From the NCBI GenBank assembly GCA_001797275.1, contig MGOY01000018.1:1-64000 (forward strand): a stretch of DNA of 64,000 nucleotides, written 5' to 3'. The DNA comes from Clostridiales bacterium GWF2_38_85 (GTDB lineage Bacteria; Bacillota; Clostridia; Oscillospirales; CAG-382). Position 1 is the stretch's first letter. Every line of letters starts with the position of its first letter. The position numbers and the translations under genes are program-made. A model generated the notes under the pieces. The model did no database searches, was not told the DNA's origin, and saw nothing but the letters and a program-made list of their open reading frames with translations. Below, in pieces: positions 36,652-46,913 of the stretch.

Positions 36652-39600
36652 ATGGCTACGAAATTACAGCTTGTCACGGCGATGTACGACCACAAGCTGA
36701 ACGAACTGACCTCAAACATCAGTGAGTGGCAGCAATTTTTACACTCGGCGAGTCGCAACTATAAGCTGTCGTTTGAAGAACAAGTGCTTGTTCACACGCA
36801 GCGACCTGATGCTACAGCAGTATTGGAGCTTGAAAAGTGGAACGATTCATTTGGGCGTTGGATCAACAAAGGTGCAATTGGTATTGCAGTGGTTGATCGC
36901 GCTTTCATCGGCAAGCGTCGTTTGAAATATTATTTTGATATTTCAGACACCCACGACAGCCGCCGTTCCCGCCCTGTTCCCATTTGGGAGATGAAGCCCG
37001 AATATGAAGCGGAAGTAATCGAAACGCTGGAAGCCACCTTTGGCGAGCTTGAAGAAAAACAAACGCTGGCAAATGCTATCCTTTCGGCAGTTGAAAACGC
37101 CGTCACCGATAACCTGACCGATTATCTTTCCGACCTGATGGATTGCCGTGAAGGTAGCTTCCTTGAAGAATTAGATGAACTCAATATTGAGGTGCTCTAT
37201 TCCAACGCACTCAAAGCCAGTGTTGCTTGGATGCTGTTATCCCGTTGCGGCATTGAACCGACCGCGTTCTTTGAGGCAGAGGATTTTCAAGGAATCCACA
37301 ATTTCAATACACCTGATACCGCTACCCTACTGGGGACTGCGACTTCTGCAATCTCCGAAACGGGTTTGCGTGAGATTTCGTCTACTCTCTTTAATGTCCA
37401 AAAAGCCGAACGAACAGCAGAAGTTTCAGCGAGAACGACCTTGATTGAACCTGCTCAAACTGCGGAACATGATTTATCTGTGGATACTATCGGTCGTACC
37501 TTTGCAGACGAACGCGAAAAAAGCGATAATATAACCATATCAAATTCAGAGAGGAGTATTGACAATGACACAGACACAACCCCTGACCTACACCGAGGTG
37601 AACGGGTATCTGATACCAGACCTGACACTACCGGAGGAACCCGAAGTCGAGCTTGGCAGATACGCATTGATGCGCCGCCATTACCTGATGGAGCATCGCA
37701 AGGGACTATTCAGCCGATTACTGATGAATGGTGGACTGAACCCGCACCTATTGGAAATCGAGCAAACAGCGATGACGCGGCTGGAACAGCAATCAACTCA
37801 GATGGCGAAAGCGGAGGGCGTGACAGAACAGTTGAAAGCACACGACCCGATGGCATGGATTCAACGGATAACGAATATTCGCAACCGAGTGGAGGAAACG
37901 ATACTCAGCGACCTGATTTACAGTTAAATTATTTTCCATCGTCCACAGAACAAATTAACAAGATTGAAGAAGCGGAAGGTACGGCGCAAAAGCCAACACC
38001 TTCCGCTTTTTCTATGCCCATTCCCATCGAAGCACTTGATGAGGAACTGACTCGTCACGGAGGAGCATTAAGTGCAAAGCTCCGCATTTATCACCATTTT
38101 GAGCAACTTGGCACAGAGGATGAACACATTCGATTTCTCAAAAAAGAGTTTGGTCAAGGTGGTCATTCACCCCTTGACGACGGCGGTTACTGGATTGACA
38201 CCAGCGATAAAGGTATGACTTTCGTAAAGGGTGATTTGAAATACACCCTGCCGTGGAGCAAGGTGTCAAAGCGAATTGGTGAGCTTATCGCCGCTAACCG
38301 CTTTTTATCCACACAGGACAAAGATGTTTTCTATCCGCAGTATCTTGAATATTTGGAGAATCGGGAAATTCTGCGGCAGAAGAACGCAGTATTGGATGCA
38401 GCTGCTGCTTTACCACCCTCGGAAAAGCGCGACACACTCATTCCACGGCTTGTTGACTTCCTAAATGGATTAAACGAACACGAACGCTATCTCAATAAAA
38501 AGCTGAGGTTGAACGGGCTTGAAGAAATTACTGACACAGCAAGTGCGGCACAGATTGAAGCCATTTTAGCGAGTCCACAGCAAGCACAAAAGCTGATGAA
38601 AGCGATGAAGCAAATAGGAGGTGCGGCTTCTGGCGCATTCGAGCGTAATCATGGTTATCGTTTCCATGAAGAGCTTGTAGAACTTTTCCCACGTCGTCCT
38701 GTCTATCACTTGGGTGATACAGCACATATCGGCTCTCACGAGTACGAAGTGCTGGCGTTCGATGATACCACAGTAAAGTTGTATGATTCTGAATTTCCTC
38801 TAATGCAAAAGGAAATGTCACGTGAGGAGTTTGACCGAAAGGTCGCCGAGAATCCTACTAATGAACATCTGATGGAATTGACGGCGGCACCCGATGTTGC
38901 CGAAAAACCGCAAGATGTAGAACTGGAAAGTGAATTAGATACAGAGGATTCAGACGAGCTTTATATCCCGCAAATTGGCGACCGTTACGAGATTCAGGGA
39001 CGGAAGTTCGTTGTAGATTCTGTCAGCGAAGAATGGAACAATGTCAGTTTACAGGATGTAACATTTCAGCAAAGCGTTGGTTTCCCTATATTCAGGCGCG
39101 AATCGCTTGATTTTATCAGGCTATATACGCCTGTTGCGGAGCCAACGGCAGAACCCAATGTGCAAGTGGTCAGCCGTGAGGTTATTCCCGGTTCACTTTT
39201 CGATGTTGAACTGGTTAAAGAGCATTACCCACAAGATGAAGCACTTGAACCCACAGAAAAAACAATCACTCCTGCGTGGGCGCAAAAGAAAAAGCCCGCC
39301 CGCAGCAACTACTTTGACGCATTCCCAAATGTTTCAATGTCGGACCGCCACAACTTCAAAATTACTGACGATAACCTCGGCACAGGTGGTGCAAAGGCGA
39401 AATTCCGTGCCAATATGGACGCTATCAACCTCTTACATGATTTGGAGTTTGACGGTAAACTGGCAACACCTGAACAGCAGGATATTCTTTCCCGCTATGT
39501 GGGTTGGGGCAGCCTTGCGGACGCTTTCAAGGAAAACAACCCCGGATGGGAAAACGAGTTTATAGAACTTTATACCGCTCTTTCTCCCGAAGAATACGAA

Positions 39601-42600
39601 TCGGCACGAGCGTCCACGCTTAACGCCCACTACACCAGCCCTACCGTTATCAAAGCAATCTATAAAGCCGTTGAAAACATGGGTTTTAAGACAGGCAATA
39701 TCCTCGACCCCGGCTGCGGAATCGGTAACTTTCAGGGACTTTTGCCCGACAGCATGAGCGATAGCAAGGTCTACGGCATTGAGATAGACCCCATCACTGG
39801 GCGCATAGCCCAGCAACTCTATCAAAGGAACAGTATCGCTATTCAGGGTTACGAAAAGACCGCACTGCCTGACAGCTTTTTTGACCTTGCCATTGGCAAT
39901 GTGCCATTTGGAGGGTATGGCGTGAGCGATAAAAAGTACGACAAACACAAATTCCACATCCACGATTATTTTTTCGCCAAGACCTTAGATAAGGTCAGAC
40001 CGGGTGGTGTTATCGCCTTTGTCACTTCAAGCTGGACAATGGATAAGCAGAACCCCGCAGTTCGCAAATATATTGCGCAAAGAGCTGAATTGTTAGGTGC
40101 AATCCGCTTACCCAACAACGCTTTCAAAGCGAACGCAGGCACAGATGTCACAACCGATATTTTGTTTTTGCAGAAGCGTGACCGTGTTGTGGACATTGAC
40201 CCTGACTGGGAGCATTTAGAGCTAACGGAAAATGACATTACAGTCAACAGCTATTTTGCCAACCACCCTGAAATGATTCTTGGTACAATGAGCAACGACA
40301 GTGGCATACGGATGTATGGAAACGCCAACAGTATCACTTGTGTGCCGTTTCCTGACCGTGAGCTATCTGACCTCTTGGACGAGGCAGTCCAAAATATCCA
40401 CGCAGAAATCACCGAATATGAGCGTGATGAGGACGAGCAGGAAACAGACGATTCTATCCCCGCAGACCCGTCTGTCCGTAATTTCAGCTTTGCAGTAGTT
40501 GATGGCAAGGTGTATTTCCGTGAAAACAGCCGTATGAATCCTTGCGAGTTGCCCACCACTACCGAGAGCCGCGTTAAGGGCATGATTGCTATCCGCGATT
40601 GTGTGCGAACCCTGATTGAGTACCAAACCGAAGATTACTCCGACAGCGACATTGCATCAGAACAAGCGAAGTTAAACCGTCTGTACGACAGCTTCACTAT
40701 TAAATATGGGCTGATTAGCTCACGCGCCAACGTGTCGGTCTTTGGTTCTGACAGCAGTTTCCCACTGCTTGGTGCATTGGAGATCGTGGACGAGGACGGC
40801 AATCTCGCTCGTAAAGCCGATATGTTTACCAAACGTACCATTCGTCCGAAAGTTGAAATTACCCATGTTGACACCGCAAGCGAAGCATTAGCAGTATCTC
40901 TTGGGGAAATGGGCAAGGTTGACCTTGACTATATGGTCGAGTTGACGGATATGACTGAAGAACAGCTTATCACCGAACTTGACGGCGTTATCTTTTTCAA
41001 TATTGGAAGCGAGACAAAACCGAATGCCTATGTTACCGCCGACGAATATCTATCCGGCAATGTACGCAAAAAGCTGGCAGCAGCACAAGCGGCGCAGGCG
41101 ACAAACCACGATGGACGGTATGATGGCAATATCAAAGCCCTTGAAGCCGTGCAACCCACCGACCTCTCAGCAAGCGAAATCTCTGTGCGACTCGGTGCGA
41201 CATGGCTACCCACTGAGGTGGTTCAGAAGTTTATTTTTGAACTGCTGGAAACTCCGCGTTACGTCCAATGGAACATCAAAGTGCATTATTCACAGCACAC
41301 CGCCGAATGGAGCATCGAAGGTAAATCAAACGACCGAAGCAATATCAAGGCATATCGCACTTTCGGAACGGATCGTGCTAATGCCTACAAAATCATTGAG
41401 GAAACCTTGAATTTGCGTGACATTCGGATATTCGATTATATGGAGGACGCAGACGGTAAAAAAACCGCTGTTCTCAACAGAAAAGTAACCATGATAGCAC
41501 AGGCAAAGCAGGAGCAACTCAAAACAGCGTTTGGCGAGTGGATATGGAAAGACCCCGAACGCCGCAATATGCTCACCCGCCTTTACAACGACCGATTCAA
41601 CTCCATCCGTCCTCGCGAGTACGATGGTTCTCATATTAAATTTGTTGGTATGAACCCATCCATCGACCTTCGGGAACATCAGGTAAACGCCGCGGCACAT
41701 ATCATTTATGGCGGGAATACCCTGTTGGCACACGAAGTAGGCGCGGGCAAGACTTTTGAAATGATAGCTGCCGCAATGGAGATGAAGCGGCTGGGGCTGT
41801 GTCACAAGAGCATGGTGGTCGTGCCGAACCATATCATTGAGCAGTTTGCAGCCGAGTGGTTACAGCTTTATCCCGCCGCAAATATACTTGTAGCGACCAA
41901 AAAGGACTTTGAACCGAAAAATCGACGCAAGTTCTGTGCACGAATTGCCACAGGAGATTACGATGCGGTGATTATCGGACACTCACAGTTCGAAAAAATC
42001 CCAATGAGCATTGAATACCAGCGAGAAATGATGGAAGGTCAAATTCAGGATTTACTTGATGGTATAGCCGAAGCTAAGCATAACAAAGGTGATAATTTTA
42101 CCGTTAAGCAGTTGGAAAAAAGTCGTAAATCCCTGCAACTACGGCTTGACAAGCTAAACGACCAAAGCCGAAAGGATGATGTTGTCACCTTTGAGGAATT
42201 AGGAGTTGACCGCCTGTTTGTAGACGAGGCACATGGCTACAAAAATCTTTTTCTCTATACAAAAATGCGAAATGTGGGCGGTATAGCCCAAACCGAAGCG
42301 CAGAAGTCCAGCGATATGTTTATGAAATGCCGTTATCTGGACAAAGAAACAGATGGGCGTGGCGTTATTTTTGCCACTGGAACACCTATCAGCAATTCAA
42401 TGGTGGAGCTTTACTCACTTCAAAGGTATCTGCAATACGAAACGCTACGGCGAAACAGCTTACAGCATTTTGACGCATGGGCTTCTACCTTTGGCGAAAC
42501 CGTCACAGCGATTGAACTAAGCCCTGAAGGAAGTGGCTACCGCGCCAAGACCCGCTTTGCCAAGTTCTATAATCTGCCTGAACTCATGAATATGTTCCGC

Positions 42601-44148
42601 GAGGTTGCGGACATTCAAACCGCCGAAATGCTAAAACTGCCTGTACCAAAGGCGAACTTTCACACGGTGGTGGTAGAACCGAGCGAAATGCAAAAGGAGA
42701 TGGTTTCTGATTTAGCCGACCGCGCCGAGCGTGTGCGGAACAAAATGGTGGACAGTACCGTAGACAATATGCTCTGCATCACCAATGACGGCAGAAAGCT
42801 GGCTCTCGACCAACGCTTGATGAACCCAATGCTACCCGATTACGAACATGGCAAGACGGCGGTCGCTGCCGAAAACATCTTCCAACATTGGGATGAGGGT
42901 AAAGCTGACCGCCTGACCCAACTTATCTTTTGCGACCTTTCTACCCCAAAGAATGACGGTTCTTTCAGTGTTTACGATGATTTGCGTACCAAGCTAACCG
43001 ACAAAGGTATTCCCACAGAGGAAATTGCTTTTATCCACGATGCAGACACGGAAGCCCGCAAAAAAGAACTGTTTGCCAAAGTCCGCGAGGGTAAGGTGCG
43101 AGTGTTGATGGGCAGTACGCAGAAGATGGGAACCGGTACGAACGTGCAGGACCGCATTGTCGCTATGAGCCGCCTTGATGTGCCGTGGCGACCGTCGGAT
43201 ATTTCTCAACAAAACGGGAGAGGAATCCGTCAAGGCAACAAAAACCCAGAGGTTCACATCTACACTTACGTCACTTCGGGAACTTTTGACGCATACAGCT
43301 ATCAGCTAATCGAAACAAAACAGAGGTTCATCTCACAAATAATGACGGGCAAGTCGCCTGTTCGCTCAGCGGAGGACGTTGACGAGCAGGCGCTTTCTTA
43401 TGCCGAAATCAAGGCTCTTGCCACAGGAAATCCGATGATTATTGAAAAATGCGAGCTTGAGATGCAAGTTAGCAAGCTGAAATTGCTCAAAGCCAGCCAC
43501 CTTTCTCAGCGTTATGATTTGGAGGATAGGTTACTGAAAAAGTATCCCGCGGACATTAAACGGCTGACTGAACGCATTGCGGGTTATGAAAAAGACATTG
43601 CACAGGTTGCCGCCAATCCAAAAGCTCAGGGCGATGAATTTGTGGGTATTGTACTGAAAGGGACATTCTTCACTGACAAAAAAGCCGCAGGCACGGCGAT
43701 ACTCGAAGCATGCCAAGACATGAACAACCCCGACCCCATACCGCTTGGTAGTTATCGAGGTTTTGATATGGATATTTCCTTTGACACATTCAGCAAGGAA
43801 TATCAAATTACGCTAAAAAATGCACTTTCTCATACTGTTCCTCTTGGCACCGATATTTTCGGCAACATTACAAGGCTGGACAACACTTTTGAAGGATTCT
43901 CCTTAAAGCAATCCTCCTGTCAGGAGCAGTTGGAAACAACCAAAGCACAGATGAAAAACGCCAAAGATGAGGTGGAAAAGCCATTCGCACAGGAAGCCGA
44001 ACTTGCAGAAAAGACAGAGCGGCTTGCGGAGGTCAATATCGAGCTTAACCTTGATAAACGAGAAACAGAGCTTGTGGACGCAGAGCCTGACGAGGGTGAA
44101 GCAGACGCACCGCAGAAAAAAGACAGGCAGCGAGGTGATGCACGATGA
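36652..44148 (+). CDS. 2498-aa polyprotein: ArdC-like ssDNA-binding N-terminus, N6-adenine methylase-like domain, SNF2/DEAD helicase
   Basis: ISEWQQFLHSASRNYKLSFEEQVLVHTQRPDATAV; NILDPGCGIGNFQGLLP...AIGNVPFGGYG; LLAHEVGAGKTFEMIAAAMEMKRLG, DRLFVDEAHGYKNL, FATGTPISNSMVELY, QQNGRGIRQGN. Confidence 0.9.
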   Translation: MATKLQLVTAMYDHKLNELTSNISEWQQFLHSASRNYKLSFEEQVLVHTQRPDATAVLELEKWNDSFGRWINKGAIGIAVVDRAFIGKRRLKYYFDISDTHDSRRSRPVPIWEMKPEYEAEVIETLEATFGELEEKQTLANAILSAVENAVTDNLTDYLSDLMDCREGSFLEELDELNIEVLYSNALKASVAWMLLSRCGIEPTAFFEAEDFQGIHNFNTPDTATLLGTATSAISETGLREISSTLFNVQKAERTAEVSARTTLIEPAQTAEHDLSVDTIGRTFADEREKSDNITISNSERSIDNDTDTTPDLHRGERVSDTRPDTTGGTRSRAWQIRIDAPPLPDGASQGTIQPITDEWWTEPAPIGNRANSDDAAGTAINSDGESGGRDRTVESTRPDGMDSTDNEYSQPSGGNDTQRPDLQLNYFPSSTEQINKIEEAEGTAQKPTPSAFSMPIPIEALDEELTRHGGALSAKLRIYHHFEQLGTEDEHIRFLKKEFGQGGHSPLDDGGYWIDTSDKGMTFVKGDLKYTLPWSKVSKRIGELIAANRFLSTQDKDVFYPQYLEYLENREILRQKNAVLDAAAALPPSEKRDTLIPRLVDFLNGLNEHERYLNKKLRLNGLEEITDTASAAQIEAILASPQQAQKLMKAMKQIGGAASGAFERNHGYRFHEELVELFPRRPVYHLGDTAHIGSHEYEVLAFDDTTVKLYDSEFPLMQKEMSREEFDRKVAENPTNEHLMELTAAPDVAEKPQDVELESELDTEDSDELYIPQIGDRYEIQGRKFVVDSVSEEWNNVSLQDVTFQQSVGFPIFRRESLDFIRLYTPVAEPTAEPNVQVVSREVIPGSLFDVELVKEHYPQDEALEPTEKTITPAWAQKKKPARSNYFDAFPNVSMSDRHNFKITDDNLGTGGAKAKFRANMDAINLLHDLEFDGKLATPEQQDILSRYVGWGSLADAFKENNPGWENEFIELYTALSPEEYESARASTLNAHYTSPTVIKAIYKAVENMGFKTGNILDPGCGIGNFQGLLPDSMSDSKVYGIEIDPITGRIAQQLYQRNSIAIQGYEKTALPDSFFDLAIGNVPFGGYGVSDKKYDKHKFHIHDYFFAKTLDKVRPGGVIAFVTSSWTMDKQNPAVRKYIAQRAELLGAIRLPNNAFKANAGTDVTTDILFLQKRDRVVDIDPDWEHLELTENDITVNSYFANHPEMILGTMSNDSGIRMYGNANSITCVPFPDRELSDLLDEAVQNIHAEITEYERDEDEQETDDSIPADPSVRNFSFAVVDGKVYFRENSRMNPCELPTTTESRVKGMIAIRDCVRTLIEYQTEDYSDSDIASEQAKLNRLYDSFTIKYGLISSRANVSVFGSDSSFPLLGALEIVDEDGNLARKADMFTKRTIRPKVEITHVDTASEALAVSLGEMGKVDLDYMVELTDMTEEQLITELDGVIFFNIGSETKPNAYVTADEYLSGNVRKKLAAAQAAQATNHDGRYDGNIKALEAVQPTDLSASEISVRLGATWLPTEVVQKFIFELLETPRYVQWNIKVHYSQHTAEWSIEGKSNDRSNIKAYRTFGTDRANAYKIIEETLNLRDIRIFDYMEDADGKKTAVLNRKVTMIAQAKQEQLKTAFGEWIWKDPERRNMLTRLYNDRFNSIRPREYDGSHIKFVGMNPSIDLREHQVNAAAHIIYGGNTLLAHEVGAGKTFEMIAAAMEMKRLGLCHKSMVVVPNHIIEQFAAEWLQLYPAANILVATKKDFEPKNRRKFCARIATGDYDAVIIGHSQFEKIPMSIEYQREMMEGQIQDLLDGIAEAKHNKGDNFTVKQLEKSRKSLQLRLDKLNDQSRKDDVVTFEELGVDRLFVDEAHGYKNLFLYTKMRNVGGIAQTEAQKSSDMFMKCRYLDKETDGRGVIFATGTPISNSMVELYSLQRYLQYETLRRNSLQHFDAWASTFGETVTAIELSPEGSGYRAKTRFAKFYNLPELMNMFREVADIQTAEMLKLPVPKANFHTVVVEPSEMQKEMVSDLADRAERVRNKMVDSTVDNMLCITNDGRKLALDQRLMNPMLPDYEHGKTAVAAENIFQHWDEGKADRLTQLIFCDLSTPKNDGSFSVYDDLRTKLTDKGIPTEEIAFIHDADTEARKKELFAKVREGKVRVLMGSTQKMGTGTNVQDRIVAMSRLDVPWRPSDISQQNGRGIRQGNKNPEVHIYTYVTSGTFDAYSYQLIETKQRFISQIMTGKSPVRSAEDVDEQALSYAEIKALATGNPMIIEKCELEMQVSKLKLLKASHLSQRYDLEDRLLKKYPADIKRLTERIAGYEKDIAQVAANPKAQGDEFVGIVLKGTFFTDKKAAGTAILEACQDMNNPDPIPLGSYRGFDMDISFDTFSKEYQITLKNALSHTVPLGTDIFGNITRLDNTFEGFSLKQSSCQEQLETTKAQMKNAKDEVEKPFAQEAELAEKTERLAEVNIELNLDKRETELVDAEPDEGEADAPQKKDRQRGDAR
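37559..37927 (+). CDS. TnpV-like transposon-encoded protein, overprinted in another frame inside the 2498-aa ORF
   Basis: LTYTEVNGYLIPDLTLPEEPEVELGRYALMRRHYLMEHRKGLFSRLLMNGGLNPHLLEIEQTAMTRLEQQSTQMAKAEGVTEQLKAHDPMAWIQRITNIRNRVEETILSDLIYS, recognisable TnpV family; frame 2 versus host-ORF frame 1. Confidence 0.75.
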   Translation: MTMTQTQPLTYTEVNGYLIPDLTLPEEPEVELGRYALMRRHYLMEHRKGLFSRLLMNGGLNPHLLEIEQTAMTRLEQQSTQMAKAEGVTEQLKAHDPMAWIQRITNIRNRVEETILSDLIYS

Positions 44149-45059
44149 ACAAATATGACAACATCCCCGCAACCCTTACAGTCAAACCAAATTGGGTTGT
44201 TTGGGGCGTTACGGGCGAGCCGCTCAAAGTCCCCTTTCAACCTGAAAGCCTGTTACGATTGTCCACCGTTCCTGCAAAATCAGGCGTTCCTGAAACGTGG
44301 GGAGCATTTGAAACCGCTGTGCGATGTGTTCAGCGAGGGCTTGCAGTTGGAATCGGCTACGAGTTCGACGGTAGCGGCATCTGCGGTGTGGACTTAGATC
44401 ATGTAATTAGCCACGGCGGTGTGTTAATGCCCGAAGCACAGGCGATTTCAGATAGTCTGGCTTCCTATACGGAGGTTAGCCCCAGCGGTCACGGATTACA
44501 CATCTTTGTAACCGCCGACAACGCAAATATCACTCGCCACCGCAAGCAAGGCGGGTTTGTGGAGATTTACAGTAACGCACGGTATTTCACCGTTACTGGC
44601 AATGTTTACGGAGGTTCACTCAAAGTTGTAAACCGAACCTCTGAACTTCAACAGCTTCACGACCGTTATCTGCTCCTTGAGCAAATGCAAACGGTCACGC
44701 CCTCTTATTCTGTGGAATCACCGCAGTGCGTGGACGACTTTCTGCGGCGAGGACTTCTGAAAGACGCTGTACTCCGTACTTGTTGGAACGGCGAAATGCG
44801 TTGCGGTGACGAAAGCGCGTCCGACCAAGCTCTGATGAACAAGTTGGCTTACTGGTGCAACGCCAATCAATCCGCTATGTGCGTGGCGTTTTTGGAAAGC
44901 CCGTATTTTGCACAAAAGGATGAAGCTCACCAAAAGAAATGTCATCGCACCGACTATCTACCCAACACGGCTAAAACCGCCTGTGCCTCTTTGCGTTCCA
45001 CGGCATTGGAGGATACAAAGCGGTTTCAGCACAACAAATTACGAAATGAAGCAAGGTGA
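44145..45059 (+). CDS. PrimPol/primase-like protein (phage/plasmid primase N-terminal type)
   Basis: PNWVVWGVTGEPLKVPF...GIGYEFDGSGICGVDLDHVI...SPSGHGLHIFV...VEIYSNARYFTVTGN. Confidence 0.75.
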   Translation: MNKYDNIPATLTVKPNWVVWGVTGEPLKVPFQPESLLRLSTVPAKSGVPETWGAFETAVRCVQRGLAVGIGYEFDGSGICGVDLDHVISHGGVLMPEAQAISDSLASYTEVSPSGHGLHIFVTADNANITRHRKQGGFVEIYSNARYFTVTGNVYGGSLKVVNRTSELQQLHDRYLLLEQMQTVTPSYSVESPQCVDDFLRRGLLKDAVLRTCWNGEMRCGDESASDQALMNKLAYWCNANQSAMCVAFLESPYFAQKDEAHQKKCHRTDYLPNTAKTACASLRSTALEDTKRFQHNKLRNEAR

Positions 45060-45066
45060 GAATCAA

Positions 45067-45249
45067 ATGAGAGAGTACAAAGTAATCATCACCGAAACGG
45101 TGGTACGCCATATGTGGGTGCTTGCAGACGACCCACAGGAAGCAATCGACATTGTGGAACAGACCTATTCGCAGGAAGAAACCATTGATGCATCCTTTGA
45201 AGTAGACCCGACCGAATACCGAAAAACAAGAGAGAGAAAGAAGGATTGA
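45067..45249 (+). CDS. DpnD/PcfM-family small protein
   Basis: MREYKVIITETVVRHMWVLADDPQEAIDIVEQTY. Confidence 0.65.
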   Translation: MREYKVIITETVVRHMWVLADDPQEAIDIVEQTYSQEETIDASFEVDPTEYRKTRERKKD

Positions 45250-45253
45250 TTTT

Positions 45254-46198
45254 ATGCCAAGCTTAATAAGAAACACTATTTCTTTCAGTAATATTTCCAT
45301 TGAAAGTGCAAATGAAATTTTGAAAACTATCAGAAAGGATGGTGTAGGCGAATATCCTATTGACTTCAACAAGTTGATTCCTATGCCATACCACATTCGT
45401 ATTGCTGAACTTGAAGTGATAAAAGACTGGAAAATAAATAATTGGGGATGTGAAGTAAATCCTCGTAGTTTTTTCTTTTACGACGACGATAACTACAAAA
45501 TAGTAGAATTTAAGACCGATAACAAAAATGTTACTAAAGTAGCAAGTGCTTTATCCGAGATGTATCCAGATGTCTTAATATCATACAAATGGAATGATGA
45601 ATATTCTTTTGGAAATGACGTTGGCAATGTGGAATATCGGGGTGGACAGATAGTTTCTGAAAATATTCCGCAAAGCGGATCAAAGGAAGCTCTCATAATA
45701 GCTGCATCAATTTATGGACAAAGCATTGAAGAATTTGGCTATCGCTTAACGGAGGACGGCACTTCATACGAATATGTTGACGATGATGTGATCGAACAGC
45801 CAGACGAAAAAATCAAAGTCGTTTTGGTAAAACCAATGCAAAAACCACAGGTCGTTAAAATTGGTTCAAGCCTTGAAAGTATGCAAGCAACAGTCGGCGG
45901 ATGTATAGAACAGATAATGCCTTTTGACGAGGAAGTCGCTCTTGTTTGCAACGAAGATGGTAAAAATGATGAGCTTCCACTCAACCGTGCGTTAAAAAAT
46001 TCTGATGGAAAAATCGTCGATATTATCGTAGGCGACTTCTTTATTTGCTCTGCAAAAGGTGAAAACTTTACGAGCCTAACCGATGAACAGGTAAAACGAT
46101 ACTCTGAAATGTTCAAAAATCCAGAGCGATTTCAGCAGACCTCATTCGGAATTAAAGCAATACCAGTAATACCAAAAAACAAAAGCTATGAAAGATAG
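45254..46198 (+). CDS. Api92/DUF1281-like N-terminus with DUF3846-like C-terminus
   Basis: IRNTISFSNIS...WGCEVNPRS; C-terminus KVVLVKPMQKPQVVKIGSSLESMQATVGGCIEQIMPFDEEVALVCNEDGK. Confidence 0.65.
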   Translation: MPSLIRNTISFSNISIESANEILKTIRKDGVGEYPIDFNKLIPMPYHIRIAELEVIKDWKINNWGCEVNPRSFFFYDDDNYKIVEFKTDNKNVTKVASALSEMYPDVLISYKWNDEYSFGNDVGNVEYRGGQIVSENIPQSGSKEALIIAASIYGQSIEEFGYRLTEDGTSYEYVDDDVIEQPDEKIKVVLVKPMQKPQVVKIGSSLESMQATVGGCIEQIMPFDEEVALVCNEDGKNDELPLNRALKNSDGKIVDIIVGDFFICSAKGENFTSLTDEQVKRYSEMFKNPERFQQTSFGIKAIPVIPKNKSYER

Positions 46199-46202
46199 GA
46201 AG

Positions 46203-46409
46203 GGATTATTGTATATGAAAACTTTTAATGTCACCATCACCGAAACACTCCAGCTCGAAATTCCTGTTGAAGCAAACAGTCGAACCGAAGCGGAGCATCA
46301 AGCCGAACGCCGGTGGCGGGACAGCGAATTTATCCTCGACGCCGACCATTTTAAGGGCGTGACATTCAAGGCTGATATGCCCCAAAGAGGACGCGGCTTT
46401 GACCGATAA
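46203..46409 (+). CDS. DpnD/PcfM-family small protein, second copy
   Basis: MKTFNVTITETLQLEIPVEANSRTEAEHQAERRW; start codon uncertain. Confidence 0.6.
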   Translation, partial: GLLYMKTFNVTITETLQLEIPVEANSRTEAEHQAERRWRDSEFILDADHFKGVTFKADMPQRGRGFDR

Positions 46410-46484
46410 CGCATTTCACGGATGGTCGAAATCCGATTGTCCGTTATCAAAATACGGGGGTTCAGGAAAGTGTCTATTGTCTTA

Positions 46485-46563
46485 ACAAGCAATGCCTTTT
46501 GCTATCACAAAAGGCGAAACCGCCCCCGAAGGCGGTTGCTTGTCAGAGGGCTGCGCCCCCTGA
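46485..46563. other. Candidate oriT: nested inverted repeats upstream of mobC
   Basis: Outer stem ACAAGCAA/TTGCTTGT encloses GCCTTTT/AAAAGGC and AACCGCC/GGCGGTT hairpins, followed by CAGAGGG/CCCCCTG. Confidence 0.5.
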
Positions 46564-46588
46564 AACCCCTGCAAGAAAGGAATTGTTT

Positions 46589-46912
46589 ATGAACAGAACA
46601 CAATCATTTATTGTCCGTATGACAAAGGATGAGCTTCAAACTCTCGACAAAAAAGTGAAACGAACTGGTATGTCACGCGAGCATTATGTGCGCACTCTTT
46701 GCAACAACAAAACCCCGGTGGAGCTTCCACCCGCCGACTACTATGCCCTTGTCCGCGAGGTTCGGGCGTTAGGTAACAACATCCATCAAATTTCCGCCAA
46801 AGCCAACGCACAAGGTCTACTCGATGCACCTATGTTCAAACGCCATGCTGACACTATCACCGCTGTTGCTGATAAACTCACAATGGTCTGCTTGCCAAGG
46901 AATAGCGACTGA
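46589..46912 (+). CDS. mobC: MobC-family relaxosome accessory protein
   Basis: FIVRMTKDELQTLDKKVKRTGMSREHYVRTL...LVREVRALGNNIHQISAKAN. Confidence 0.85.
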   Translation: MNRTQSFIVRMTKDELQTLDKKVKRTGMSREHYVRTLCNNKTPVELPPADYYALVREVRALGNNIHQISAKANAQGLLDAPMFKRHADTITAVADKLTMVCLPRNSD

Positions 46913-46913
46913 T

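Noticed and set aside
39433-41832. Many minus-strand ORFs of 60-176 aa inside the helicase gene
   Set aside because: Shadow ORFs opposite a strongly coding strand; no recognisable families
43903-44240. Minus-strand ORFs antisense to the helicase 3' end
   Set aside because: Low-complexity, antisense coding artefact
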